From contig NW_027464588.1 of the NCBI RefSeq assembly GCF_043290135.1, forward strand, positions 1,189,501 to 1,253,500: DNA of 64,000 nt, given 5' to 3'. Both the position numbers and the translations under genes were made by a program. The DNA is from Rhipicephalus microplus (taxonomy: Eukaryota > Arthropoda > Arachnida > Ixodida > Ixodidae). Below the pieces are notes generated by a model. The model saw only the letters and a list, made by a program, of their open reading frames with translations, made no database searches and was not told the DNA's origin. Position 1 is the stretch's first letter, and each line of letters starts with the position of its first letter. This document shows positions 1-12,125 of this stretch, piece by piece.

Positions 1-137
1 TGAGTGACTCCTCTGCGTCTCCTGCCACGTGGTGGCGAGTGACGCAAGAGATACTGCATATTCTACTAAATTTGGCTCCTAATTTAGCCACATACATTAG
101 GTATAAGTGTGCGCAGCGTTTTCTTTAAAATGGTAAG

Positions 138-619
<482 letters not shown>

Positions 620-639
620 GCCGCCTACGACATTTAGCT

Positions 640-1880
640 CTCCTGGCTGTTTGGATAATGCTAACGCTACCAGACTTGATATGTCATTACGTGACTTATA
701 GCGAGAATATTTGACTTGTCATAACATGAAAATTATGACATGTATGTCATGAATGTCATGACTTACATTTAATGGTCTTGCTACTCTTCCGGTGGTTTCG
801 CTCACATGGCATGTTGCAAAACTGGTATGATATGGCATAATTGCATGGCGAACAAAAGCGACCGTTCCTAGCATGAAAATCACGACATGTGTGTCATGTA
901 ACAACATGACTACATGCCACGTTCATGATGCCGTCGCGGTCGTTTCGCTAGCTTCAGCTATACCAATTATGGTATTACGGGGCGTGAATGGATGACGGAG
1001 GTATGATACTGATGCAAACATGATAATCATGAGATGCGTGTCATGTAACAGCATGACTGCATGCCACACTCATGATGCGCTCGCGGCCGTTTCGCCAGCT
1101 TCACATATGCCAAATTTTGTATTACGTGACGTCAATGGGTAAAAAATGTATGTGACTGATGCAAATATGATACTCATGAGATGAGTGTCATGTGAAAACA
1201 TGACTACATGCCACAGTCAAGGCGCCAATACTTTTCGACGTGACGCGGTGCGCGTGTTCGCCGGCGTGAATTTTGTCGCGTCACCCCGGCGTTGTCACGC
1301 CAGGTGATCGTCCTGCCATATACTCGCAGGCACGCACCGTGCTGCTTTTCTTTGTTGCATGCTCATTTCAGCTCGTTCAGCGTCCCTCCGTCACGAAAAA
1401 AAGGAGACGCAGTGTTGTCTGAATAACGCATCGGCGCGAAACGCAGCATGTCACATTTCACGCCGGTTGCTGTCGGGACGCGCCGACGGACGCTGGTCGC
1501 GCCTGGCGTCAGGCTTTAGAGTGTTCGCGGTTTGCTAACGTAGCGTCACTTTGCCCAGCTTGCGCGCGCCTCAACGCTACATTGAAGTATATTGGGCCCT
1601 TCATGATGCGCTCGCGGTCATTTTGCTAGCTCCACATATACTGAATTTGGTGTTACGAGACGTCAATGGATGACGAAATATATGACTGGTGAAAACATGA
1701 TAATCCTGACACGCGTGTCATGTAAGAACACGACAACATACCATGCTCTTAGCATGGTCGCGGCCGTTTCGCTAGCTCCACATATGCTAAATTGGGTATC
1801 ACGGGACGTGAATAGATTTCGAAGGTAAACGAAACTTTCAAACATGATAATCATGACATAAAAGTCATGCACGGCATCAT
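640..1880. repeat. 147-bp tandem satellite, about six units, interrupted by a MITE
   Basis: A CATGA-rich phrase recurs at 725, 872, 1019, 1166, then after an insertion at about 1696 and 1843, a spacing of 147 bp. Each unit goes on with a CATGCCAC segment, a CGCTCGCGG(C/T)CGTTTCGC segment, an ATATGC(C/T)AAAT segment and an ACG(T/G)GACGT segment. The first unit is the most diverged, and a partial tail of a further unit lies at about 640-720. Units are rich in CATG palindromes. Family unknown to me. Confidence 0.85.
1220..1600. mobile_element. 381-bp MITE-like element with inverted ends and TCA target duplication
   Basis: The 147-bp satellite is broken here by 381 bp plus a duplicated TCA (1217-1219 and 1601-1603), which exactly accounts for the 384-bp phase gap. 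The left end reads AGGCGCCAATACTTTTCGAC and the reverse complement of the right end reads AGGGCCCAATATACTTCAAT, an imperfect terminal inverted repeat of about 28 bp. There is no coding capacity, so it is non-autonomous. Superfamily not assigned: a 3-bp duplication fits several groups, but TCA is not the TWA preferred by PIF/Harbinger. Confidence 0.75.
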
Positions 1881-1984
1881 TTACCTTCACCTCGTAACGT
1901 TGTGTTGATTTTAAAGTGGCATATTGACCTTTCTCATTCATGCTTCGCTTATTATCAATCCCGACTGTACGTGGTATTTGCCAT

Positions 1985-2430
1985 TTTGTTTTTGTTTTCG
2001 CATCACCATGAGGAACAGAAAAGGGTCACCTTTTCGTGCACAAGGCGGGGTAACTTGGTGTAAGTGATCCTGGTTTTTAAAAGAGGGAAAAGAAGATAAA
2101 TGTGATCCCCGCAACTGTCAGCATCATAGTGCGACACCTGAACAGTGGCTCACGAGGGATGGGAATAAGAAGGGATTAAAAGAGATAGGGATAGAGATAG
2201 AGGCAGGGACCGACAGACCGACATACAAAAGTATGGAGAAGGTAGGAAGGATGGACACGGTCGCAAGAGTCCGAGAACGGAGAACCACTCAGCTGGAGAT
2301 TCACGGAGTCAGGAGATGGCGGAGGGCGAGCCGGTCGGCCAGAGCTGTGCTGTCGTCGGAGATCGCGGGGGCACAACCGGTCGGCATGGAATCCAGCGAG
2401 CTAGTCCGCGAGTAACTTCGTAAAACGCTG
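1985..2430. repeat. Dispersed-repeat-like fragment, purine-rich, unclassified
   Basis: A purine-rich stretch (runs of GGGA, GAGATAG, GGAAGG) leads into GC-richer sequence with overlapping short open frames on both strands. Its texture resembles fragments of tick retroelements, and a similar purine-rich phrase (AATTAAAAGGGATAG) occurs near 30,184. No protein domain is visible, so it is not called a gene. Confidence 0.3.
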
Positions 2431-2611
2431 TGTTGGGTGTGTTAGTTCATTGCGCAATAGATTTGAGCGTGAATGGACGAGACAAGTAGAGAAGAGGATG
2501 TTTGGTTGCGTAGACGACGTTTAGACGAGTGGTTGTCTTGGCTTGTGGTGTCTCGTCTATTAGCACTCAAATATACTCTCAAGTGCAGTTTTCGGATCGA
2601 AAGAAAACGTA

Positions 2612-2834
2612 GATAGATGTGTGGGGTGTTATGTCCCAAAACCACCATATGTTTATGAGAGAGGGCGTAGTGAATGACGTCGATAATTTCGACCACCTGG
2701 GATTATTTAACGTGCACTGATATGAGAGCACACGAGTCTACAGCATTTCAGCAGCTGCTGATGCCGGGATTGAATCTCGCGGCCTGCGGGTCAGCTTCCG
2801 AGTACCTGAGACACTTGACCACTGCGGCGGGGCT
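2612..2834 (-). mobile_element. Ruka-type tRNA-derived SINE, diverged copy
   Basis: On the minus strand the order is tRNA-like head (CCCCGCCGCAGTGGTCAAGT, then a B-box-like GATTCAATCCCGGC), central body ending in a CACGTTAAA motif, and a tail with CATATGGTGGTTTTGGGACA. This matches the better copies at 43,964, 48,400 and 53,530. It has many substitutions and an ATAGATGT-like tail, so it is an older insertion. It encodes no protein. Confidence 0.88.
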
Positions 2835-3086
2835 TGAAAGAAGTTATAGGAGCGTTACGTACTTAATTAAAAATGTGCTTAAGCTACTTTGAGATCTAAA
2901 GGTTCTATATAAAAATAGCTCACCGATATTGCGCTGTCGCCTGCACGGTGTGTGGTAAAGTTGCCTAAGACGGTGTGCTGTTGTGCTGTTCAGCGAAGGG
3001 TCAATCGTTCGAATGCCTGGTCGGGGGCTTCACAAATATTTCTTCTGATTAATTCTTTGTTGCACCTTTTTTATACGTACATATAA

Positions 3087-3089
<3 letters not shown>

Positions 3090-3156
<67 letters not shown>
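3090..3156. repeat. (TA)n microsatellite
   Basis: A perfect TA run of about 33 units. The open Tyr-Ile repeat frame over it is an artefact of the dinucleotide. Confidence 0.97.
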
Positions 3157-3160
<4 letters not shown>

Positions 3161-3454
3161 CGTATACAGGAGATGGCGTGAACGACAGAAATCCACCGAT
3201 TTGTTCAAATATTTGCTATTGCATTGCAAACAGTAAAATGAATATACGAAGATGTCCGCACTTCCGTGAGTTTTGGCACCTGTAGTGCGAAGTTGTCTTA
3301 TTTTCGCGAATGTAATTTCCACGGTACCCTGCCAGAGCCAATACTGTCGCGACACAGCATGGGTTTGCCAAGCAGACATTTCTGAGGGAGCCTGACGGAG
3401 GAGAACACGTGTACCCTCTGAAGAGGCTTTCCGTGTAAGATCCAGTGTGCGCTG

Positions 3455-3700
3455 GTTGATTGATTGATATGCGGGGTTTAACGTCCCAAAACCACCATAT
3501 GATTATGAGAGACGCCGTAGTGGAGGGCTCTGTAAATTTCGACCACTTGGGGTTATTTAACGTGCATCCAAATCTGAGCACACGGGCCTACAACATTTCC
3601 ACTTCCATCGGGAATGCAGCCGCCGCAGCCGGGATTCAATCCTTCGACCTGTGGGCCAGCAGCCGAGTACGTTAGCCACTAGATCACCATGGCGGGGCTC
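3455..3700 (-). mobile_element. Ruka-type SINE with 12-bp target duplication
   Basis: Full-length copy on the minus strand: tRNA-like head near 3,700, body, and a (TCAA)n tail at the left end, seen here as TTGATTGATTGATATG. It is bracketed by CAGTGTGCGCTG (3443-3454) and CACTGTGCGCTG (3701-3712), a target duplication matching at 11 of 12 positions. Such duplications are the mark of LINE-mediated insertion. One mismatch and several internal changes suggest moderate age. Confidence 0.93.
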
Positions 3701-3704
3701 CACT

Positions 3705-4120
3705 GTGCGCTGCACGAGCAGCCGATTTTGTGGTCGATCACTCCTTATCACCGCCTGGTCTTGTCCGCACCTGGACTGATTCAATCTTGGACGCCCCACT
3801 ACGCGATAGTTGCCCCTGTGATACGGGCTTGCTCAAATTAAGTCGAAGTCGTGGAACACGCGTCACGTAATAGGAAATGCGTGGGTTTGGACAATGCATG
3901 TTTTCGTCGACTTTATTTTATTCCTTTCTTTGCGCAGGGGGATTGAAAAGAAGCGCGAACAACGTGGTGCAGATTTGACCTTGATGATTTCGCCTTGATG
4001 GCAATACAACTATGCTAGCACGGTCTTTCAGTGTATCACAAATGGCTATAATGTATATTTATTTCCATCATAGCGAAAGTATTCACCGCTGCACAGTAAA
4101 CTGAAAAGGCCTCAGGTATT
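3705..4120. other. Unassigned spacer
   Basis: Moderately AT-rich sequence with no domain-bearing frame, no clear repeat homology within the window and no RNA gene that I can recognise. Confidence 0.5.
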
Positions 4121-4124
4121 GACG

Positions 4125-4470
4125 CTCAGACTCCTGCAGGTCGGGGCATATCCAAGTTCCGCCCTCTTACACAATATTTACCTTGAAATTCAAACGTCTA
4201 ACACTTGCGCGCTTTGCTCAGACTTTGCCGGCTGAGATCACGTGCTCTGGCGGTGCCCTGCGTTACGGGTTGAAAGTGTTAAATCATCAAAGTGGGATGC
4301 TGCGCTACGCAGTACGGATCTAAGGACGCAGCTATGGGCAATCCAACGGGCCCACAACGGGGAGAACAGGTTGGGCATGTCTATCCCGACGCGGGAGCGG
4401 CCCGCTACGGGAGGTCACGCCCCGGTGGATCTAAATTAAGTTTTTCCATACCATACCATACCATAGCTAC
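4125..4470 (+). pseudogene. LINE ORF2 C-terminal fragment (zinc-finger tail)
   Basis: Read in one forward frame, the segment carries the C-terminal end typical of RNase H-bearing non-LTR retrotransposons. It starts with a Leu-Arg-Leu-Leu-Gln stretch, then Cys-Ala-Leu-Cys and, after an internal stop at about 4230, Asp-His-Val-Leu-Trp-Arg-Cys, together a CCHC-type finger. A helical tail ends in Glu-Arg-Pro-Ala-Thr-Gly-Gly before a stop at about 4437. There is no reverse transcriptase upstream, so this is a 5'-truncated, decayed insertion. It is followed by a short CCATA repeat (4446-4466) that may be its 3' tail. The family resembles the I group. The exact clade is inference. Confidence 0.7.
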
Positions 4471-5049
4471 AATCACTCAGAAGAAATGTGAACAAGCAGA
4501 GCACGCACATGCCACACTCTTCGCGTTTCTCTGTATTGCCACTGTTTGAACTTCCACTGGGCTGTTTTCGCCAACCCTTAGCCTCTCTGCTCAGTGACTG
4601 CATTCGGGCAGCAGCACATGCAAATGAAGACATATGGAGAACGTACAACATACGGCGTTTCGACATCTCCACGCCACGCCCTTCCCTTACAATCGACAAC
4701 CACCATGAAAATTGCCCCCCTACCCTTCCCTTCCTCCTCCGGGGGGTCTCAGCATTGACATTTGATTCATACGCGGATGGTTTATCGTTAAAGTATGTAC
4801 GATGCCATACAGGCTAGTCGCTACAGCACGACCTCTAAACGTGAACGCAAACTTCAAACTTGGCTCTCTCTTGGCTAGTGTACAGATCCCTGCTGCTAAA
4901 TGCGCGCTGCATGTTTTGGACACACCAGAACCAGTTTTTGCCGGCCTTCAATAACAAGATGGTAGACTATAGACCACGTCAGCCTTTCTGAGAAAAAAGT
5001 CAAGTGAGCTTTCATAATTCAGGTGAACGCCAGAGGTCTAAGGTCAAGA

Positions 5050-8000
5050 ATGCCTGTGTTTAGACAGTTCATTTTTGAGAATGTTTCCCATCATTGTAAT
5101 TTGTGAACCACATTTTTCAACAATACCTCGACTGTCAGGCTGTGAATCATTCGTTTCGTCAGCGTGCATTGAGTGCAGTCAAGTTGCTGTGTAGGTCCGT
5201 AAAGAACTCACTTACGTTCGCCAAAAAGTTGAGTCTCACAATGGAAATCACTACGTATGTCTACATGTTAAAAAGAAAAAAAAAGTTGTCGTTTACGCTG
5301 ATAGGCACACATATAGCGCGGTCACGTCGACTTGATCAACAGACAATAAATGATGTATGTGCAACAACTCCAGCACCTTTGATATTAATGGGTGACTTCA
5401 ACGGCGATCATCTCCTGTAGGGAAGCATGAGGACAAATCGAAGAGGCACGAACCTAGTTGATCTTGCATCAGGGCACGAGCTTCAGAAGCTGAACGATGG
5501 CAACCCTACTTATTTCCGAGGAGTAACTCATAGCAGTTGCCTGTACTTGACGTTAGTGTCGCATAGTATTGTCACGAAAGTCCAATGGTTCACAGATATT
5601 AAAACCCACTACAGTGAACATGTCCCCAGGTAAGTGACAGTAAGAGGTCTGGACGATTCTCCTTCCCCAAGACATTCAAGACTTATTGACTGGAAAGAGT
5701 ATCAGATATGAAGGGCAAGTGTATGCACGAACCGCCGGAATCCATTGAAGAAGTGATTCGTTGTGCGATGGAGACTTCTACAAAGATATGTTCCGAAGAA
5801 TCGAGACGTGCCGCTCTTGTTTAAGAGTTGGAGGAACTTCAAGCCGTCCGCCGGCGTGCCGAAAGATGACACAGACGTACGAAATCTATCTATGACCTCA
5901 GAGAATCCCGACGCATTCAGAAGAAAGTCAAGCGTCGAATGCGCAAACTCCAGGAACAACGATGAAAGAGTTTTTGTGACTCGCTAGACCCTCGAAAGCC
6001 TTTGTCTACCGCATGAAGAACTCTTCGAGGCATTCACTCGCATCCGCAACAGCGTCATCCCTTTCGCTGTTCTGGTGCTACATCAACGTCGCTTACCTCA
6101 CGATGTTTCTGGTGAATTTTGTGCAAAGATCGCTGGCGACATCTCAATACTGATCAACCTATTGCCACAGGACGTTCCAGTTTTACGAAATCAACAAGTG
6201 GAGTTTGAATTCACTATGGAATAACTTCACGTAGCATTGAACACGTACAGGCGCTCATCGTCTTTTGGTCCGGATGGAGTAACCTATGCTGCCTTACGTG
6301 ACCTAGGCCCGAAGGCAGAACGCTGTTTCCTGGACATTTTCAATAAGTCTTGGCACAATGGTATAGTGCCTGATGAGTGGAAGTACAGTCACCTGGTGCC
6401 TTTGTTGAAGCCCGGAAAGTTTCCATTGAATCTGGCATAATACTGGCCTATAGCACTAGCAACCTGCGTCGGCAAGGTCATAGAGAGGATGCTGCTGACA
6501 CGCATGCAATGAAACCTGGAGCATTATAAAATCTCTCCTGATGCAATAGCTGGCTTTCGACGAGGTCGTTCTTCAAGCGATAGCGACACTGACTTAGTGA
6601 CCTCTGTTCAGGAAGAAAAAGCTAAGAAGCTGCTATTGGTAGCTCTGTTCTTAAACGTGAAAGGTGCTTATGACAACGTGACCCATGAGGCTGTTCTCAA
6701 TGCTCTCGAAGCAGCTGAACTCGGAGGTCATTTTTTTCTACGGGTAATAAGCTACCTCACAAAGAGATACATGTTTGTTCTAACTGAAAATGGGCCTACG
6801 ATAGGCAATTCACAAGTCGTCGGGTGCCACAAGGCGGCGTTTTGAGTCCGACTCTTTTCAACCTGGTTCTGGTGGGGCTCACCAAAATGCTGCCACAGAT
6901 GGCTTTTATATCTCTCTTCCATGATGATATCTGCACCTGGGTGCCCGGCATGACACGGCCCCAAGTGCACGCAAGATTACAGAAGGTGACAACAATACAT
7001 CGGCATACCTTCGCCAGAAAGGTTTGACTATCGACACAGAAAAATGCGCAGCGGTGGCGTTTACACGTAAACCGATGTTTTTCTACCTATTGTGCATCGA
7101 TGGCGAATCAATTGCATATAAGAGCAGTCAAAGATTTTTAGGTGTCATCACAGATTATGGCCTAACCTCCATAGAGTCCACATGTCACATACAACTCCTT
7201 GGCATTGAGAATGTATTCAAGTTCATTGCCGGAAAATCATGGGGCCCCTCCGTGCACTCCATGCTGCAGCATTATACAGCCGTTTTTCTCGGACTTCTCC
7301 GGTACATCCTTCCTGCCCTGTCCAACAAGTGCAAGACTAACATCCGCGCACTATAGAGCGTACAAGCCCAAGCACTTCGGTCATGTCTTGGTCTTCCAAG
7401 ATGCTCATCGATAGTGGCAACTATTGTTATCACACAAGAAGAGCCGGTCACAACGAATATTTTGTTGAGACGCTGAGAGCGCACATTCGGCATTTATCAC
7501 GGCTTCCGTCACATAATTTAGCGTGTTTGACAGCGCGGAGGCCCCATGCTTCGTTCTGAAGTATTGTGACAAAACACGAGGACATATTACCGCCTGGCTT
7601 CAAACTTCCAATGCGTCCAGCATCTGCGTAATGGAGTATCTGTCAACCAGACGTGCGCTTATCGGTTCTGGAATCGTTAAGAAGGCACGCATGTCGCCGC
7701 TAGCCCTGAAGCAATTGACTTTGCGTATGTTTAACGAAACGTATTTTGACCGCATATGCTTACACCAATGGCTCCACTGATTCCAACAGCTCCACATGAG
7801 CTGTGTTTGTTCCAATTTGTAATGTGTTGCTTCAATGCAAGTTCTCTCACACCTCGACGTCGACAGCAGCAGAACTCACAGAAGGTCAAGATGCAGTCAA
7901 GTATATTTTGTGGCATGCAGCAACCTAATCGATGGGCCATCTTTTGCAACTCGAGGTCAACCTTACGGACACTACGGTTCGCTATACAGCACGAGTTACT

Positions 8001-8850
8001 CGAACAATTAGTATATCGAATAAGGCACGACTGCCGCGAAGCACTCGAGGAAGGTCACGGTATCGTATTTCAATGGTTGCCGAGTCATTGTGGAATTGTT
8101 GGCAATAACCGCGCAGATGAAGCTGCTCAATCAGCTCATGATCAAGGCCTGCGTACGCCCATACCCCTCTTAAGAACGGACGCTGCAAGGCGACTACAGT
8201 CACTTGCTCGCCGTATAACTATCCTGAAATGGAATACGCCAGTTTTCTCCAACGCGTGCCTGTATTCGATCGTCCCAAACTTGCAACTTCGTTTGCCATC
8301 CGGGCTCCCACTACGCGATGAATCTTTGCTGTGTCACATAAGGTTGGGCGTGGCATTTACGAATGCGTATTCTCGTCTCCTTGGAATGGTGAGCAGTTCG
8401 GCATGCAACGTTTGCGTCTGCGAGGAAACGCTTGAACACATTTTGTTCCACTGACGAGCATACCAGTCTGAACGACGTATTATGGAAGGCAAGCTCCATC
8501 AGCTGGATCCATGACCCCTTACAGAAAAGAAGATCCCGGGACCTTGTCCGACGGTTTCGCATGCGCGCAAAGCCATAAAAGCCCTCTTGTGCTTCTTAAA
8601 GACCACCGGACTTCACGAGCGCTTGTGAAATAACAGCGCGAGACCGTGCTGTGTACTATCGAGCTGGCTATCCATCCATCTCTTTTTTACTGCTCTTCTT
8701 TTCTATCTTTTTCCTTTCAATTATTCCCTCTTTATCCCACCCCAAGTGTAGGGTAGCCAACCGAGCCAAGCTTGGTGAGCCTTCCTGCCTTTCCTCTCCA
8801 TTTTTCTTTCTCTCTCTTACACTTTGTGTTCAGGCTTGCAGCCTAATGAC
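5050..8850 (+). pseudogene. Decayed I-group-like LINE: endonuclease, reverse transcriptase, RNase H, 3' UTR
   Basis: Frames separated by stops and frameshifts spell a whole LINE ORF2 in order. The endonuclease segment has Met-Gly-Asp-Phe-Asn-Gly (about 5389-5406). The reverse transcriptase starts with Gly-Pro-Asp-Gly-Val (about 6270), has Gly-Ala-Tyr-Asp-Asn (about 6662), Pro-Gln-Gly-Gly-Val-Leu-Ser (about 6826), and Phe-His-Asp-Asp in place of Tyr-Ala-Asp-Asp (about 6925). The RNase H region has Leu-Pro-Ser-His-Cys-Gly-Ile-Val-Gly-Asn (about 8075). A Cys-rich tail holds Cys-Asn-Val-Cys and His-Ile-Leu-Phe-His (about 8400-8454). At least two stops interrupt the reverse transcriptase and a frameshift lies near 6830. 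The 3' UTR (about 8650-8850) is T/C-rich and carries an AGGGTAGCCAACC motif that recurs at other sites here. The element cannot be functional. Confidence 0.88.
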
Positions 8851-8857
8851 GTAGAAC

Positions 8858-8937
8858 ATATAAGAAACACAACGCAGACGTAAAGAGAAAGGTGAGCGCC
8901 TTTTCTCTTTACGTGTTTGTGGAGTTTCTTATATGTG
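8858..8937. repeat. Snap-back inverted repeat
   Basis: ACATATAAGAAAC followed by ACGTAAAGAGAAA is matched downstream by TTTCTCTTTACGTG and GTTTCTTATATGT in reverse complement. The arms are about 33 nt with a few mismatches and unpaired bases around a short loop. It lies directly after the end of the decayed LINE. It could be a small foldback element or an inverted duplication formed at insertion. No terminator role is expected in an animal genome. Confidence 0.7.
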
Positions 8938-9868
8938 CCGTGTTAATACAAGTCATGTTCAGGCACCATTTCCCTAAACAATTGCGTGCGAGTCACGCCA
9001 CATCACGGTACTCTGACACATTCGCTCCATGGTTAAAGCATAGGTTAAGAACTTGTCATGGCTGACTGCCCTGGCGAGTAGCGTGACCAGGGTGAAGCGG
9101 CAGTATGGCGACGTCGTCAGCACTCCTCGGAAGGACCCCTTTAGGACAGTGGACCAGCACTCTCAGTTCTGAAAATACATGCGTATGACACAAGTACAGA
9201 TGAGATATGTTTATTTCGACTTTTACAATAATAGGAATAAAAAAGTAGGCTCATGTGAGGGCTAGTTTTCTTCCCTTTGATCTTCATAGTTGTGGCTCTT
9301 AAACTAGACCGGTAAGCTTGGCCTAATTTTCTTTTTCAACAGTAAGTATGAAATTCTAGGCAATATTCTGTGCAATTCACCGTTATCACACGCTCCCGCA
9401 AAAGCAAACATGGTCATTCTAATCACGGACTCATTCATTCAGTGATATCCATCTCGCAACTGTCTAGTCCGATACGCATAGAGCCACCTCATGAGACTAA
9501 CAGAAAACAAAGCCAAGGAAAGCATGGCATATTCGTCGTGTTTAAATGTAATGTGAACATTACGATATATATCTAAGCAAACTAACGTAGACGAACAGGC
9601 AGCCTGCCGCTGATATATGAACGAAACTTACAACCTTCGGATAACGTGTCCGTTGTTCTGACAAATAAGCCGCACCCGCGGTCGACCTCGAATCAATCAG
9701 TGGTGTATAACAAAAATGAAACAAAGCAAAAAAAGCAAGCATTTCATATATCACCTTTCTTTCATTACTGCCTCCGCGATATAAGTTTGTTTAAAAAACT
9801 CTTTCCTCGATTAGGCGATGATCTGTGCCAAATATGTGGTGTTTAATATTCCTGTCACATTAAATCTC
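8938..9868. other. Unassigned spacer with one tRNA-like trace
   Basis: No coding domain. A minus-strand tRNA-like trace near 9,620-9,675 (ACAACCTTCGGATAACGTGT) resembles segments at about 58,025 and 62,010 and is probably an old SINE of a second family. The rest is unrecognised AT-rich DNA. Confidence 0.4.
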
Positions 9869-10427
9869 TTAAAGCGGCCCTGACATGGTCTTCCAACTAT
9901 TTGTAGTTTTCAGCGATAACTAGAAGTATAGGGTATGCGTATACAGATATGAAAAAGGGGGCTTAAAAAAATTTGCTGCAAAGCAGATCCTAGAAACCAC
10001 CGGTTGCTGATTCCGCCCATTACTGCTGGCGACGGCCATTCCGCCATGGCACTTGTGACGTCCCGAGGAGCAAGAATAGGTACCATCGTGTTCTACCCCG
10101 TACAGTTCCATGTGCTGCAAACGGTTGAATTTCACTGCCAAGCTCAAGAATGCTCAAATATCCCAACTTCACGCACAGCCGACCACGGAATCACGTCGTT
10201 CGTCGGATCGCAGATGCTCGCACAGTCAGCGGCTTGTTACGTTACAACTCGCAAGTGTGCAAGTGTTGCCCGACTCTAGGGCCACCCGCATGTTAATAAA
10301 ACGATACAATTATTAATTAGCTTCTCTACCAAACTTGCTAAAATATCGTCAGTCTATTTTTGAACGCTCAAGGATTAACTCCCATAACACAGGTAAAGAT
10401 CGAAATTCGGTTTACTGGTCCCTTTAA
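9869..10427. mobile_element. Candidate TTAA-bounded non-autonomous element
   Basis: A 559-bp block is bounded by TTAAAGCGGCC on the left and GGTCCCTTTAA on the right, so both ends begin TTAA-AG-N-G-N-CC when read inward. The interior is GC-richer than its flanks and holds only short open frames. TTAA target use is typical of piggyBac-type transposons, but these termini do not match the usual CCCT start of that group. Assignment stays open. Confidence 0.45.
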
Positions 10428-11317
10428 CGAATTCTTGCTACGTCGTTAGTTGAAAAAAACTGCAACGGTTGGAATTTCGTAAAAATCTCGTAGTCTGTCG
10501 GGATTATAATTATCTATGATTCATAGTTTAGGCTTAGAAACTGCGGGTACTACCCTTATTATAGTGCAGCGCTTACACAAGTTCATGTGGTATTCCTACT
10601 GATGATTAATCGGTACAGCTTTGTTGGAAAATACCTAGATATAATTTGACGTTTTAGGACGACCAATCTCAAGCCTTACTGGATTAAAAGTAATACCTTA
10701 GGTTTTACGAGCCGACACCACCACATCAGCCTTGAGAAAGGAGCACTAATCTTGAAATGTGCAGAAACACATTCACACACAAGACACATCTAATATTGTC
10801 GCAAGTATATTCCGCTAGCGTACTATCATACCTATTTTCTAGCCAATGCTCCTAACAAACTTTTTCGTGCCCAGTTTATTTCAGCACTTGAAAACACTTA
10901 TTCTCAAATACATTTAGAGCAAAAGCAAAGCGCACACTCCGAAAAAAAGATGCCAAGCGGAATTTGAAATGATTTCCCTTACACAGTAAGAGGCTCAAAG
11001 GTTATTGGGAAAAATCATTCGTGTTTAGTAAAAGTTTTAATGATCTAAAGTATACTCTACTATGGGAGAGCATAAAGTGGTCACGTGGGCCTCATGCTTC
11101 ATGATGCCGGCGCGAGAAAAATTACGCCGGGAACGAGCTCACCACGAGCAGGCACAAAGATACATGCCAGAGTAGATGCTATTTTCTTTGATTTACCGTG
11201 GTGTTTGTCGAAGTATTCCACAAGTTAGTCCTTAGCCTAACAAACGAAACTTCGATCTCGGCCTCCTTTCATGGCCAAACTGCTTTCTTCTCTACCAATA
11301 GCATAGGTCGATCAACC
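10428..11317. other. Unassigned AT-rich spacer
   Basis: I see no domain-bearing frame, no recognised repeat and no RNA gene. Confidence 0.5.
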
Positions 11318-12125
11318 CACTCATGAGCCGACTCACTCGGACTCACTGTGACTCAGATTGAGCCATGAGTCCAGTTGAAAGAAATATTTCGCGAGTGTGA
11401 GTTCGAGCGAGTTCTGCTCGGGAAAAGTTTAGGGTGTGCGAGTCCGAGTGAGTCCTAAGCACAAGATACACTCTTTTGAGTGAGTTTCACTTTCTTTTGT
11501 CGACTTTAAGTTTTATCTAGCGATTTCCGCACTTCTAGCAGCCTAACCCATAGATTCACATTTATACTCACGTCTAGTCACATGTATTCCAAGGCAGTGT
11601 CATTCATACACAATTTCAATATTTATTTAAACGCTTAGATTACGTAGCGGGGCGGGGGTGCCTATACGTCCCCCCACCAGTTTTTCCAGGTAATCTCTTC
11701 ATTATTGTATCTTGAGCCATGATGTCATCTCTTCCAAGAAAAATGACATTACTGGTTTTGAGGCCCTCAGATCTCCGTTTTGAAGATGCTTTATACCAAA
11801 CGACACCGAGAAGAGCACCAATTACGTGAGATATTGGCGTTAAAGAGCATTGACATTGCAATAGAAGAAGCTAATTCTTGACTGACGGACTCGTGAGTCG
11901 ACTCATTGAGACTCAGTCAGGCTCAGATCAAGCCGCGAGTCTTATTCTGAGGGAGTCTGGGTGACTAATGTTTTGGTGAGTATGAGTCCGAGTGAATCCA
12001 GCTGAAGAAAACTTTTGGAAGTATGAGTTCGAGGGAGTCATACTTGGGAAAATTTTCGTCAGTCTGAGTTCAGGTGAGTCAAAGCTGAAAATATATTTCA
12101 TGAGTGAGCATGAGTGAGCTCCACC
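11318..12125. repeat. Degenerate GAGT(C/T)-rich tandem repeat
   Basis: Two blocks (about 11,318-11,480 and 11,880-12,125) are built from degenerate units of about 42 bp containing GAGT(C/T)CGAGTGAGTC followed by an A-rich GAAAAT(A/T)TTTCG phrase. A partly inverted ACTC-rich arm starts each block. The same motif returns at 24,200-24,540. The intervening 400 bp holds no recognised feature. Confidence 0.65.

Noticed and set aside
640..1880. CRISPR array suggested by regular spacing
   Set aside because: The whole 147-bp unit is repeated, with no unique spacers, and the window is eukaryotic.
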